DNA from: Hyphomicrobiales bacterium | Lineage (GTDB): Bacteria > Pseudomonadota > Alphaproteobacteria > Rhizobiales > Rhizobiaceae | Reading direction: 5' to 3' | Assembly (NCBI GenBank): GCA_900471485.1 | Contig: UCEU01000041.1 | Span: forward strand, 62,001 to 126,000 | Length of the DNA: 64,000 nt | Shown here: positions 8,900 to 17,049 of the stretch, piece after piece | Layout of the letters: each line of letters begins with the position of its first letter | Numbering within the stretch: the first letter of the stretch is position 1 | The notes under the pieces: generated by a model | The model's input: the letters and a program-made list of their open reading frames with translations, nothing else | Told to the model about the DNA's origin: nothing | The model's database searches: none | Translations under genes and position numbers: made by a program

Positions 8900-9379
8900 A
8901 TGCTCAAGTTTGATAAACTACAACTCGGCGAAGGTTGGGTGGACGAACCAAATGCGCCAGAGCCCCAGGTTTCAGTTGAGGGCTCCTCCGTCAACGTCCG
9001 TTTCCGCTCGTATAGGCCCATGCGTGACAAAGAGCCGACGGGTATTCGCAGGGCGTTGAGCCTGTTTTCAAAGAACACCCCGAGATTTGATGAGACCTGG
9101 GGCACTTTGAAATTTGTTGGCTGCAGCCGGTGGCGCTGGGACAGCACCAATGATCATGAATGGTATAAGGTAGACGGCCATGGTCGTTACAGCGGTGTCG
9201 CTCCTCGTTGGGGCGAGTTCTATGAGCTAATCGGTTCTGACCCCGACCGGGATGCCGTGTCTTGGGAAGAGATCGGACCAGACACCGCTAGCTCTCGGCA
9301 TTTCTTATATTATTTTCGCGATGAAACGCTTGAGTTCATGGCGGAAGAATGGTCGTTCGTCCCCAACCTGACGACCTAA
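8900..9379 (+). CDS. Hypothetical protein
   Basis: Protein of 159 residues that I do not recognise. It is rich in aromatic residues (many Trp, Tyr and Phe), has no signal peptide or membrane segment, and is probably cytoplasmic. Segments such as KFVGCSRWRWDSTNDHEWY and HFLYYFRDETLEFMAEEW look like a compact beta-rich fold. The codon use is more A/T-rich than in the flanking genes. No good ribosome site precedes the ATG at 8900. It sits alone between an L,D-transpeptidase and a LuxR-type regulator, both well-conserved gene types, and could be a recently gained gene or an uncharacterised immunity-like or accessory protein; I cannot choose between these. Confidence 0.6.
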   Translation: MLKFDKLQLGEGWVDEPNAPEPQVSVEGSSVNVRFRSYRPMRDKEPTGIRRALSLFSKNTPRFDETWGTLKFVGCSRWRWDSTNDHEWYKVDGHGRYSGVAPRWGEFYELIGSDPDRDAVSWEEIGPDTASSRHFLYYFRDETLEFMAEEWSFVPNLTT

Positions 9380-9422
9380 ATCGGCGCTCGTTCGGCGCTC
9401 TCCGCCATAGCGAGTCCACAGC

Positions 9423-10526
9423 CTAGCGAAAGCTCTTCGGCTGTTCCCGGAAGTAGACCAGCCGGAACAGCTCGACCTGCGATCTCGCGCCCGTTTTCGC
9501 GTAGATCGATTTCACCTGCGACCTGATCGTCTCGCGCGAACGGTTGGCGTTGATCGCGAGTTCGTTGATCGACGTCCCCTGGATCAGCCCGTGCAGGATG
9601 CGGATCTCCGCTTTCGTCAGCCCGAACCTCTCCCGCAGCACGAAGTCGCCCACCTGAACCGTGGGCGTCGGCGTCTCTATGATGACGGCCACCTCCGGCG
9701 CATCGAAGAAATAGGACGTCCGCGCCTTCCGAAGCTTGATGAAGGTCAGCTTGGTGCCCTCGACGGTCAGGACCTGCTGCCGTTCGTCTTCCTCGCGATC
9801 GGCCAACATCCGGGTGAGCCGCGAGCGTGCATCCGGGTCGGAGATCTCTACATTGCCCTGGAAGCCCAGCCGCAGGAAGCGCCCGCTCTCCAGCGCCTGG
9901 GTGCCGAGATCCGTGGCGGAGACCAGCTTGCCGCCCCGCCCGACCATGACAACGCCGACGCCAATCGCATCGAACAGCCGCCCGTCCATCTCCGAGATCG
10001 GCTTCGGCCCCATGGCGCTGTCGAAATAGACGACCGCGCGGTGAAGATGCGGCGCAAGCCGTGTCAGGAGATTGGCGAAGACCCTGTTGTCCTCGGGCTC
10101 GCCAATCGCGATCGAGCTGGATATATTGAAGACGCGGCCCTCGCTTTTGAGCAGAGTCATGCCGATCCCGGTCTCGCCGCATTCTCTCCAGAAATCGTTG
10201 TAGAACTCGGTCTTCTGGAAATCGGCGCGCGGCAGCATGTCCTCCGCCACGAACCCTTTCCACAGCGGCATGCCGGCCATCGCCTCGCCCCAGGGGTTGA
10301 TGCTGGCGAAATGCCGGGCATAGGCATCCACCCATTTTTCGTCGAACCCGCGGTCGATATGCGAGGCGCCTTCGGACCGCGCCGCGTCATGATAGAAGAG
10401 CGTCGTGCGGCCACCCGGGACGATGGCGTTCAGCCGGTCGAGAAAGACCTCCCACGTCGCCTCGCCGAAGATCAGCCCGTAGATAGTGTCCACGAGCCCG
10501 TCGTAAGTCTGTTCCGAAACGGCCAT
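9423..10526 (-). CDS. LuxR-type helix-turn-helix transcriptional regulator
   Basis: Transcription factor of 367 residues with a C-terminal LuxR/GerE HTH: LTKAEIRILHGLIQGTSINELAINANRSRETIRSQV, ending with YAKTGARSQVELFRLVYF. The N-terminal 290 residues look like a PAS/GAF-type sensor region; the part around IGVGVVMVGRGGKLVSATDLG resembles a PAS core. It has no receiver domain and no obvious acyl-homoserine-lactone-binding motif. I start at the ATG at 10526 (MAVSEQTYDG) because a GGGGGA box lies just upstream. Several copies of a GGTGGT/ACCACC element lie immediately upstream, suggesting autoregulation. The signal and target genes are unknown. Confidence 0.85.
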   Translation of the reverse strand: MAVSEQTYDGLVDTIYGLIFGEATWEVFLDRLNAIVPGGRTTLFYHDAARSEGASHIDRGFDEKWVDAYARHFASINPWGEAMAGMPLWKGFVAEDMLPRADFQKTEFYNDFWRECGETGIGMTLLKSEGRVFNISSSIAIGEPEDNRVFANLLTRLAPHLHRAVVYFDSAMGPKPISEMDGRLFDAIGVGVVMVGRGGKLVSATDLGTQALESGRFLRLGFQGNVEISDPDARSRLTRMLADREEDERQQVLTVEGTKLTFIKLRKARTSYFFDAPEVAVIIETPTPTVQVGDFVLRERFGLTKAEIRILHGLIQGTSINELAINANRSRETIRSQVKSIYAKTGARSQVELFRLVYFREQPKSFR

Positions 10527-10539
10527 CAATCCCCCAATG

Positions 10540-10601
10540 ACCACCGGCGGTGGTGAACAACCACCACAGGCAGGATCACCAGTCTAAATAGTTTCGGTGG
10601 T
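10540..10601. promoter_or_regulatory. Cluster of GGTGGT/ACCACC inverted repeats upstream of the LuxR-type gene
   Basis: ACCACCG-g-CGGTGGT at 10540-10554 is a perfect 7-bp inverted repeat. Its right arm (GGTGGT 10549-10554) forms a second inverted repeat with ACCACC at 10560-10565, and CGGTGGT recurs at 10595-10601. The block starts 14 bases upstream of the regulator's start codon, overlapping where its promoter should be. Dyad sites suit a dimeric LuxR-type HTH. Assignment to this regulator is inference. Confidence 0.4.
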
Positions 10602-10762
10602 GCAGGTGAATTCCCCCTTTCGGGTGATGCGCCGGCTCGCGAAATCGCCATTGATAGGCGCGTCGGGGCGGACGGGCAAAAGCGGTCGCGCATGGTCGGG
10701 GGACCACATGTGCGGCCGCGCCCTCATCGCTCTTGCTTGAACCAAACAACTGAGGGGATGCG

Positions 10763-10987
10763 ATGAACAGCAGAATGATGATCATTTCCGCGCTCATGCT
10801 GGGCGCGAGCCTTGCCGCCGGCTGCTCGCCGACGATGAAGGCCGAACCCGGCGCGGGCCAGCTAGGCTCCGGCGTCAAGGTGCTTGTCGACGACGGCACC
10901 TGCCCTGCCGGCCAGATCAAACAGGTCACCGGCGGCAACAACGCTGCGAACATTCCGCGCAAGCGCGAATGCATCGCAAAGCCGTAG
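10763..10987 (+). CDS. Small lipoprotein
   Basis: Protein of 74 residues with a lipoprotein signal: MNSRMMIISALMLGASLAAGC, lipobox LAAGC, cleavage before Cys21. The mature part is about 54 residues, with VLVDDGTCPAGQIKQVTGGN as the likely conserved core and two further Cys (in GTCPAG and KRECIAKP) that could form a disulphide. It is anchored in the outer or inner membrane facing the periplasm. A GAGGGG site precedes the ATG. Similar tiny lipoproteins with a CPAGQIKQVTGG core occur in rhizobia, but I know of no function. A strong terminator follows, so it is monocistronic. Confidence 0.8.
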   Translation: MNSRMMIISALMLGASLAAGCSPTMKAEPGAGQLGSGVKVLVDDGTCPAGQIKQVTGGNNAANIPRKRECIAKP

Positions 10988-11015
10988 AACCGCCGGGCGA
11001 TCGCCGAAACGAAAG

Positions 11016-11050
11016 ATGCGCCCCAGCGGACCGGGGCGCATTCTTTTTTG
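11016..11050 (+). terminator. Rho-independent terminator after the small lipoprotein gene
   Basis: Nine-base perfect stem ATGCGCCCC (11016-11024) / GGGGCGCAT (11033-11041) followed by TTCTTTTTTG. It lies between the converging lipoprotein and parA-like genes. Confidence 0.9.
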
Positions 11051-11062
11051 TCTACGTCGTTC

Positions 11063-11776
11063 TCAGGCTGCCGAGCGGATCAACGGCCCGGTCGAGCGCG
11101 CAGCGGCCGGAAGCCGGACGGGCAGCTTGCGCATGATTTCCTCGGCGAAACAGAGCGCATTTTCGCGAGCCCGGTCGATATTGCTGACACGGGCCGGATC
11201 GAGCGAGTGCAGCGTGCCGCCGCAATCGAAGAGATCGCGGAAGGCCGAACGCTCGATGATCGCGGTATCGAGTACCGGCACCTGGCGTTCGCTGAGCAGC
11301 GACTTGACGATGGCGAGCGCCCGCGTCGTCACCATGGAGTTGACGCGGGTGAGCACGACCGAGTGGCCGATGCGGATACCCGCCTTCTCGTCGAGATATT
11401 GCAGCAGTTCCAGCACCTGCGCGCCGCCGCGCGCGTCCATGGCGCATCCCTGAATCGGGATCAGCACGTGGTCGGAGAGACCGATCGCGGTCGCCAGCAG
11501 CGGATTGCGCGCGCCCGGCAGATCGATGATGAAGTAATCGGTATTGGCCTTGTTTTCGGAGATGTGCTGCGGCAGCGATGCCGAGGTCACGAAATCGATG
11601 ACCGAGATGTTCGGCACATGGCCGGAAACTTCGTGCCAGCGCGAAATCCAGTGCTGCGGGTCCGCGTCGAGGACCGTGACCCGATAGCCCTTGTGGGCGA
11701 GCTCGGTCGCAAGCAGCAGCACTGCCGTGGTCTTGCCGGCGCCGCCCTTGGTGTTTGCAAATGTGATGACTGGCAT
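11063..11776 (-). CDS. Orphan ParA/MinD-family ATPase
   Basis: Deviant Walker-A ATPase of 237 residues. The P-loop is KGGAGKTT at residues 10-17 with the signature lysine, the Walker A' region is VTVLDADPQ, and Walker B is YFIIDLPGA. Such proteins move plasmids, chromosomes or protein clusters by ATP-driven patterning on the nucleoid. No parB, parS cluster or repABC gene is near, so this is an orphan. In rhizobia such orphans sit on the chromosome and may position polar or chemotaxis-type complexes. CtrA-like half-sites lie upstream. It ends against the terminator at 11016-11050. Confidence 0.85.
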   Translation of the reverse strand: MPVITFANTKGGAGKTTAVLLLATELAHKGYRVTVLDADPQHWISRWHEVSGHVPNISVIDFVTSASLPQHISENKANTDYFIIDLPGARNPLLATAIGLSDHVLIPIQGCAMDARGGAQVLELLQYLDEKAGIRIGHSVVLTRVNSMVTTRALAIVKSLLSERQVPVLDTAIIERSAFRDLFDCGGTLHSLDPARVSNIDRARENALCFAEEIMRKLPVRLPAAARSTGPLIRSAA

Positions 11777-11848
11777 GTCGGTATCCTCGAAGGGAAAAAT
11801 CGCGAGCCCCGTATGGCTCTTCTACGCACGGTCGGGAGCATTGTGCGG

Positions 11849-11876
11849 TTAACCCATCCTTTCCAATCATGGTTAA
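11849..11876. promoter_or_regulatory. CtrA-like half-sites upstream of the ParA-family gene
   Basis: TTAACCCAT at 11849-11857 and, in opposite orientation, a perfect TTAACCAT (read as ATGGTTAA at 11869-11876). TTAACCAT is the alphaproteobacterial CtrA half-site. The pair is 73-100 bases upstream of the parA-like start, a position that fits a promoter. Function is inferred from consensus only. Confidence 0.45.
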
Positions 11877-11951
11877 CAACTTATGAAGATCGACACCCAA
11901 TTCACGGCCCGTATTTGTTGTACCGACTGCCAAAGGCAGCGATTCACGCGC

Positions 11952-11984
11952 AAAAAAGCCCGGAAAGCATGAACTTTCCGGGCT
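11952..11984 (-). terminator. Rho-independent terminator of the alcohol/aldehyde dehydrogenase operon
   Basis: Perfect 11-bp stem AGCCCGGAAAG (11957-11967) / CTTTCCGGGCT (11974-11984); on the minus strand the stem is followed by a run of six T (11952-11957). Confidence 0.9.
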
Positions 11985-12009
11985 CAGTTTCAGGTCCGCC
12001 TTTTGTGTT

Positions 12010-13161
12010 TCAGAAGCAGTCCTTGAAGAGCGCCTTGGTGTTCTCGAGCGTCATAGCAACAGGATTGCCGCCGGCGCTCGGATCTTCGATCGCCATCGCC
12101 GAGAGCTCATCGATTCGATCCGGCTTGATGCCCATCGCCGAAAGGCTCTCCGGCACGCTGAGTTCGGAGCGCAGCTTCAGCACATAATCGTAGAACCCGT
12201 CGAAGCCGCCGGCGATGCCGAGATAGGCGGCCGCCCGCGCAATCTTGTCTTCGATGACGGCGCGGTTGAAGCGCAGCACCGCAGGCATCACGACGGCATT
12301 GGTCATGCCGTGATGGGTGTTGTAGACCGCGCCGATCGGATGCGACAGCGCATGGATGGCGCCGAGGCCTTTTTGGAACGCCACCGCGCCCATGGCGGCG
12401 GCCGACATCATGTTGGCGCGGGCTTCCAGATCCGTGCCTTCCTTGTAAGCGCGCGGCAGGAACTCCTTGACCAGCCGCATGCCCTCAAGCGCGATGCCGG
12501 CGGACATCGGATGGTAGAAGGGGGAGGAATAGGCTTCCAGGCAATGCGCGAAGGCATCCATGCCGGTGCCTGCAGTGATGATCTTCGGCATACCAACAGT
12601 CAGTTCCGGATCGGCGATGACGACGCCGGGCAGGAACTTCGGATGAAAGATGATCTTCTTCACATGCGTTTCGGAGTTGGTGATGACGCTGGCGCGGCCG
12701 ACTTCCGAGCCGGTGCCCGCCGTTGTCGGCACCGCCACGATCGGCGCGATGCCGTCTACGGAAGCACGCGTCCACCAGTCGCCGATATCCTCGAAGTCCC
12801 AGACCGGCCGCGTCTGGCCGGCCATGAAGGCCACGCATTTGCCGAGATCGAGGCCCGAGCCGCCGCCGAAGGCGATGACGCCGTCGTGGCCGCCATCCTT
12901 GAATGCCTTGACGCCGGCCGCAAGGTTCTTCTCGTTCGGGTTCGGATCGACATCCGCGAAGATCGCGCGGCCAAGCCCGGCCTCTTCGAGAATGTCGAGC
13001 GCGTTCGTGGTGATCGCCATCGACGCTAGGCCACGATCGGTGATCAGGAGCGGCTTCTTCATGCCGAGGCTCTTGGCGGCGTCCGCCAGTTCCTTGATCC
13101 GGCCGCGGCCGAGCTTGAATGAGGTCGGGTAGCTCCAGTTGGCTGTGATATGCGCGCTCAT
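12010..13161 (-). CDS. Iron-containing alcohol dehydrogenase (group III)
   Basis: Cytoplasmic NAD(P)-dependent metal alcohol dehydrogenase of 383 residues. The nucleotide-binding part has GVIAFGGGSGLDLGK, followed by VAVPTTAGTGSEV; the metal site is built from DAFAHCLEAY and HALSHPIGAVYNTHHGMTN, giving the Asp-His-His-His set. The start at 13161 overlaps the aldehyde dehydrogenase stop as ATGA, so the two are translationally coupled; the in-frame ATG upstream at 13362 lies inside the dehydrogenase and is not used. With the aldehyde dehydrogenase it should take an alcohol to an acid. In the context of the glutamine synthetase-like and permease genes upstream, an amino alcohol or its gamma-glutamyl derivative is a reasonable substrate. 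Confidence 0.9.
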   Translation of the reverse strand: MSAHITANWSYPTSFKLGRGRIKELADAAKSLGMKKPLLITDRGLASMAITTNALDILEEAGLGRAIFADVDPNPNEKNLAAGVKAFKDGGHDGVIAFGGGSGLDLGKCVAFMAGQTRPVWDFEDIGDWWTRASVDGIAPIVAVPTTAGTGSEVGRASVITNSETHVKKIIFHPKFLPGVVIADPELTVGMPKIITAGTGMDAFAHCLEAYSSPFYHPMSAGIALEGMRLVKEFLPRAYKEGTDLEARANMMSAAAMGAVAFQKGLGAIHALSHPIGAVYNTHHGMTNAVVMPAVLRFNRAVIEDKIARAAAYLGIAGGFDGFYDYVLKLRSELSVPESLSAMGIKPDRIDELSAMAIEDPSAGGNPVAMTLENTKALFKDCF

Positions 13162-14543
13162 GCTGTCACTTTCTTCAGATGGTAGGATTTCGGACGCGTC
13201 AGGTTCTGGAAGCCGATGATCGATAGCGAGCCGCCACGGCCGGTTTCCTTGACGCCGGTCCAGCACAGCGCCGGATCGAGATAGTCGGCGCGGTTCATGA
13301 ACACGGTGCCGGTTTCGATCTCGCGGCCAAGCCGCCCTGCCCGCTCGACATCCTTGGTCCAAAGCGAAGCCGTCAGGCCGTACTGGCTGTCGTTCATCAA
13401 CGCCAGCGCCTCGTCATCGCTCTTCACCTTCATGATGCCGACGGCGGGACCGAAGGTTTCTTCACGCATGAAGGCCATGGAATGATCGACATTGACGAGT
13501 ATCTGCGGCGCGAGATAGGCGCCGCCATCATCCTGCGGGAACAGCTTGGGATCGACCAGAGCCTTTGCGCCCTTCCCGACGGCATCGGCGATCTGCTCGC
13601 GCACCACCTTGGCGAAACGCTTGTTCGCCATCGGGCCGAGCGACGTTTCAGGGTCAAGGGGATTGCCGAGCTTGTAGTTCGACACCCATGCGACCGACTT
13701 CTCGACGAAGCTGTCATAAAGCGACTCGTGCACATAGATGCGCTCGATCCCGCAGCAGCACTGCCCGGAATTGTACGTCGCGCCATCCATCAGCGTATCG
13801 ACCGCCGCATCCAGATCGGCGTCTTCCATGACGTAACCCGGATCCTTGCCGCCGAGCTCGAGGCCGAGACCGGTAAAGGTGCCTGCCGCCGCCCGCTCCA
13901 TCGAGCGCCCGCCTTCGACCGAACCGGTGAAGTTCACGAAGTTGAAGCTGCCGGCCGCGATCAGCGCCGACGTCGTCTCATGGTCGAGAACCACGTTCTG
14001 GAACACATCCTCGGGAACGCCGGCCTCGACGAAGGCCTGCACCAGTCGCTCGCCGACAAGCAGCGTCTGCGAGGCATGCTTCAGCACGACCGTATTGCCC
14101 GCCATCAGCGCCGGCGCGATCGTGTTGATCGCGGTCATATAGGGATAGTTCCAGGGCGCCACGACGAAGACGACGCCATGCGCCTCGCGCTCGATGCGGC
14201 GCTCGAACTTGTCGCTCTCTTCGACAACCAGCGGCGCCAGCGCGTCGGCGGCGATCGAGGCCACGTAGTTGGAGCGCTCGTTGAAGCCCTTGTACTCGCC
14301 GCCATAGCGGATCGGCCGTCCCATCTGCCAGGCAAGCTCGGGAACGACGACGTCGGACATCTCGTTCAGCCGCGCAGCACCTTTCAGCACCAGCTGTACC
14401 CGCTCTTCCAGCGGCCGCCTTGCCCAAGCCTTCTGCGCCTTGCGCGCCCGCGCCACGACCTCCTTCGCCGCCTCCAGCGGCAGCGCCGGACGCTCGGCGT
14501 AAACCGATCCATCGATGGGCGATATGCATTGAATTACAGTCAT
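13158..14543 (-). CDS. Aldehyde dehydrogenase
   Basis: NAD(P)-dependent aldehyde dehydrogenase of 461 residues. The family landmarks are VVAPWNYPYMTAINTIAPAL (substrate/NAD entry), FTGSVEGG (dinucleotide binding), GLELGGKDP with the general-base Glu, and NSGQCCCGIERI holding the nucleophilic Cys near residue 262. I start at the ATG at 14543 (MTVIQCISPIDGSVY) with a GGAG box upstream; it is 16 bases after the toxin gene, so the toxin-antitoxin pair and the two dehydrogenases can be one transcript. The three consecutive Cys at the active site are unusual but occur in some betaine/succinate-semialdehyde-like enzymes. The product is probably an organic or gamma-glutamyl acid. Confidence 0.92.
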   Translation of the reverse strand: MTVIQCISPIDGSVYAERPALPLEAAKEVVARARKAQKAWARRPLEERVQLVLKGAARLNEMSDVVVPELAWQMGRPIRYGGEYKGFNERSNYVASIAADALAPLVVEESDKFERRIEREAHGVVFVVAPWNYPYMTAINTIAPALMAGNTVVLKHASQTLLVGERLVQAFVEAGVPEDVFQNVVLDHETTSALIAAGSFNFVNFTGSVEGGRSMERAAAGTFTGLGLELGGKDPGYVMEDADLDAAVDTLMDGATYNSGQCCCGIERIYVHESLYDSFVEKSVAWVSNYKLGNPLDPETSLGPMANKRFAKVVREQIADAVGKGAKALVDPKLFPQDDGGAYLAPQILVNVDHSMAFMREETFGPAVGIMKVKSDDEALALMNDSQYGLTASLWTKDVERAGRLGREIETGTVFMNRADYLDPALCWTGVKETGRGGSLSIIGFQNLTRPKSYHLKKVTA

Positions 14544-14559
14544 TTCCAAACTCCAGTCA

Positions 14560-14976
14560 TTAACAGGCGAGCGTGCGGACATGCCCCGCGACGCCGTAGG
14601 AAAGAATTGCGCGATCGCGCGTGATGATAGTCAGGTCGTTCTCCCGCGCCGTAGCGATGAGGATGCGGTCGATAGGATCTTTGTGAGCGAGTTGCGGCAA
14701 GGAACAGGACGCCATGAAAATGTTCGCGGTCACCGGTTGTTCGTCGATGTCGGCTTCGAGCCTGAAATCGTTATACCACCTCTCCGCTGTCTTCGTTTCG
14801 CTAATGCGCCCTCGTGCCAAAAGCATCGCCATCTCCCAAGCCGTCACAGCCGAAACGAAAACCGGCCTCCCGGCAGCCTTTGCACCCGCGAGCGCGGTCA
14901 ACGCTCCTTCCGCCAAGGGCTCTCTTTTCGCCATCCAGATCGCGGCGCAGGTATCGAGCAGAAAAGCACTATTCAT
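14560..14976 (-). CDS. PIN-domain toxin (VapC-like)
   Basis: PIN-fold ribonuclease of 138 residues, toxin half of a type II toxin-antitoxin pair. The acidic metal-binding residues are in place: Asp8 (FLLDTCAAIW), Glu48 (SAVTAWEMAML), Asp100 and Asp103 (HKDPIDRILIATA) and Asp121 (TRDRAIL). VapC toxins cut specific tRNA or rRNA. The start overlaps the end of the antitoxin gene by eight bases (14969-14976), the usual coupling. It lies inside the alcohol/amine cluster, directly ahead of the aldehyde dehydrogenase gene. The catalytic set is intact, so it is probably active. Confidence 0.9.
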   Translation of the reverse strand: MNSAFLLDTCAAIWMAKREPLAEGALTALAGAKAAGRPVFVSAVTAWEMAMLLARGRISETKTAERWYNDFRLEADIDEQPVTANIFMASCSLPQLAHKDPIDRILIATARENDLTIITRDRAILSYGVAGHVRTLAC

Positions 14977-15451
14977 TATAAAGCTTCTCGCCCCACTCCT
15001 CGTCCCAATCCATTGGCGCGGTCAGATCGACCCCCGGCATGATGGTCAGCGTCCCCTTCATGCATCCCCAGGCCGGGTGCACCTCGATCAGCGTTCCATC
15101 CTCCAGCTCCATCCAGCGCTTGCCATCCTTGTAGATGACATCGTCCTCCGTGAACATCTTGACGGGCGGCTCCTCCGGCAAAACCGGACCGGTGCCACCG
15201 CTCTCATAGCCCGCCTGCTTATTCTCGGCGAAGCCGGTGGCATCGCCGCGGCGATGCGCTGCCACCTCCTCCAGCGGGACGGCCAGATAGTCCGCGATCT
15301 GGTCCTGCTCTTCCGCGCTCATCTTCCGCTCGCCGCTCAGCATGCGCGACACGGCACTCGGATCAAGGCCCATGAAACGAGCCATGTCTCGAAGCGAAGC
15401 GTCGCGCTGTGAGAGCTTTTCGTAGAACCATGCGCTGTCGATCACACCCAT
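14969..15451 (-). CDS. XRE-type helix-turn-helix antitoxin
   Basis: Antitoxin of 160 residues paired with the PIN toxin. The N-terminal 65 residues form a Cro/C1-type HTH (LRDMARFMGLDPSAVSRMLS then MSAEEQDQIADYLAVP). After a Pro/Gly-rich linker comes a C-terminal domain (about 98-160) with DVIYKDGKRWMELEDGTLIEV, presumably the toxin-binding part. This differs from the AbrB-like or ribbon-helix-helix VapB usually coupled to VapC. It would repress its own promoter in the short gap 15452-15530. Gene order antitoxin then toxin with an eight-base overlap is standard. Assignment rests on architecture and context. Confidence 0.82.
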   Translation of the reverse strand: MGVIDSAWFYEKLSQRDASLRDMARFMGLDPSAVSRMLSGERKMSAEEQDQIADYLAVPLEEVAAHRRGDATGFAENKQAGYESGGTGPVLPEEPPVKMFTEDDVIYKDGKRWMELEDGTLIEVHPAWGCMKGTLTIMPGVDLTAPMDWDEEWGEKLYNE

Positions 15452-15530
15452 GTCGATATCCTCTGGAAACGCCGGAGCACATTAACACAATGCGACCAAC
15501 GCAACAATCAGAGCGAGTGTTGCGATTATC

Positions 15531-16898
15531 TCATGCTCGCTCGAATCCGCGCGCCACCTCCCAGTCCGTGATCCTGCGGTCATACTCCTCCTGCTCCCAC
15601 TCCGCCGCCCGCGTGTAGTGATCGATGACGTCGTCGCCGAAAGCATTGCGCAGCATCTTGGACTTTGTCATGGCCGTGGTCGCGGCCCGGAGCGTACGCG
15701 GGATCTCGCGCACCTTGCGAGCGCCATAGGCGTCGCCGACAAAGGGCGCTTCCAGCTCCATCTTGTTCTCGATCCCGTCGATCCCGGCGGCCAGCAGCGC
15801 GGCGAAGGCGAGATAGGGGTTGAGGTCGGAGCCGCCGACGCGGCATTCGATGCGGATCGCCTTGGTGCCGTCGCCGCACAGGCGATAGCCGGCCGTGCGG
15901 TTGTCCTTGCTCCAGATCGCCTTGGTCGGCGCGAACGTGCCCGCCATGAAGCGCTTGTAGGAATTGATGTACGGCGCCAGGAAATAGGTGATCTCGCTGG
16001 CGTGCGCGAGCAGGCCGGCAATGTAGTTTTCCATCAGGCTGGACATGCCGTACTTGCCCTTATCGTCGGCAAACAACGGCGTCTTGCCATCGGCGCTCCA
16101 CAGCGACTGGTGGATGTGCGACGAGCTTCCAGCGGCATTGTAGTGCCACTTGGCGAGGAAGGTGATGGCCTTGCCCTTGGCCCAGGCGATTTCCTTGCAG
16201 CCGTTCTTGATGATCGAGTGACGGTCGGCCATGGCGAGCGCATCGGCGTAGCGCACGTTGATCTCCTCTTGGCCCGCCGAAGCCTCGCCCTTGGAGTTCT
16301 CGACGGGAATGCCCGCGCCCTGCAGCCCGGTGCGGATCGCACGCATCACCTCTTCCTCCTTGGTGGTCTGGAAGATGTGGTAGTCCTCGTTATAGGCGCT
16401 GGCGAGCTTGAGGTTGCGATAGCCGGATGCCTGCGCGGATTCATACGTCTGGTCGAACAGGAAGAACTCGAGCTCCGAGGCCATGAACGCCTTCATGCCC
16501 ATGTCTTCCAGCCGCTTCACCTGCTTCTTCAGGATCGCGCGCGGCGAATGCGGCACTTCCTCGTGGGTGTGGTGATCGAGCAGGTCGCAGAGCACAAGCG
16601 CTGTCCCCTCGAGCCAGGGAATGCGCCGGAGTGTCGAGAGATCCGGCTTCATCGTGTAGTCGCCGTAGCCCTTTTCCCAGCTGGTCGCCTTGTAGCCGGA
16701 GACGGTCTCCATCTCCATGTCGGTGGCGACGAGGTAGTTGCAGCTGTGCGTTTCCTTCCAGGCGCTCTCCAGGAAATACTCGGCCTGAAAGCGCTTGCCC
16801 ATAAGCCGCCCCTGCATGTCGACCTGGCATGCCAGCACGGTGTCGATGCGACCGTCGGCGACATCCTGCTTCAGATCGTCGAGCGTATAGATACTCAT
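15531..16898 (-). CDS. Glutamine synthetase family protein, PuuA-like (gamma-glutamyl-amine synthetase)
   Basis: GS-fold ligase of 455 residues. It carries the catalytic-domain landmarks: ASELEFFLF (glutamate/metal), GQEEINVRYADAL, KWHYNAAGSSSHIHQSLW (ATP/metal His), NSYKRFMAGTFAPT and IECRVGGSDLNPYLAFA. The lack of the adenylylation-site region of GlnA and the neighbours (amino-acid permease, N-formylglutamate amidohydrolase, aldehyde dehydrogenase) favour gamma-glutamylation of an amine, such as putrescine or ethanolamine, over nitrogen assimilation. I start at the ATG at 16898 (MSIYTLDDLKQDV) with a GGGGAAG box; the in-frame ATG 60 bases earlier gives an unlikely N-terminus. It follows the permease gene after a terminator-like hairpin. 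Confidence 0.9.
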   Translation of the reverse strand: MSIYTLDDLKQDVADGRIDTVLACQVDMQGRLMGKRFQAEYFLESAWKETHSCNYLVATDMEMETVSGYKATSWEKGYGDYTMKPDLSTLRRIPWLEGTALVLCDLLDHHTHEEVPHSPRAILKKQVKRLEDMGMKAFMASELEFFLFDQTYESAQASGYRNLKLASAYNEDYHIFQTTKEEEVMRAIRTGLQGAGIPVENSKGEASAGQEEINVRYADALAMADRHSIIKNGCKEIAWAKGKAITFLAKWHYNAAGSSSHIHQSLWSADGKTPLFADDKGKYGMSSLMENYIAGLLAHASEITYFLAPYINSYKRFMAGTFAPTKAIWSKDNRTAGYRLCGDGTKAIRIECRVGGSDLNPYLAFAALLAAGIDGIENKMELEAPFVGDAYGARKVREIPRTLRAATTAMTKSKMLRNAFGDDVIDHYTRAAEWEQEEYDRRITDWEVARGFERA

Positions 16899-17008
16899 GT
16901 GGACTTCCCCATAAATTTGAAACTGAGATCGGAGCAACGAAACGGCATGCCTCCGCACGATGCGGCTGCGCGCGATTGCGCCTGATGCATTTTCGTTGGG
17001 CCGGGAAA

Positions 17009-17031
17009 CGGGGCCGCTGAACGCGGCCCCG
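17009..17031 (-). terminator. G+C-rich hairpin after the APC permease gene
   Basis: Perfect stem CGGGGCCGC (17009-17017) / GCGGCCCCG (17023-17031) between the permease and the glutamine synthetase-like gene. On the minus strand only a weak GTTTCCC tail follows, so it may attenuate or protect the mRNA rather than fully terminate. Confidence 0.5.
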
Positions 17032-17049
17032 CGGTTGAGGCGGTTGACC

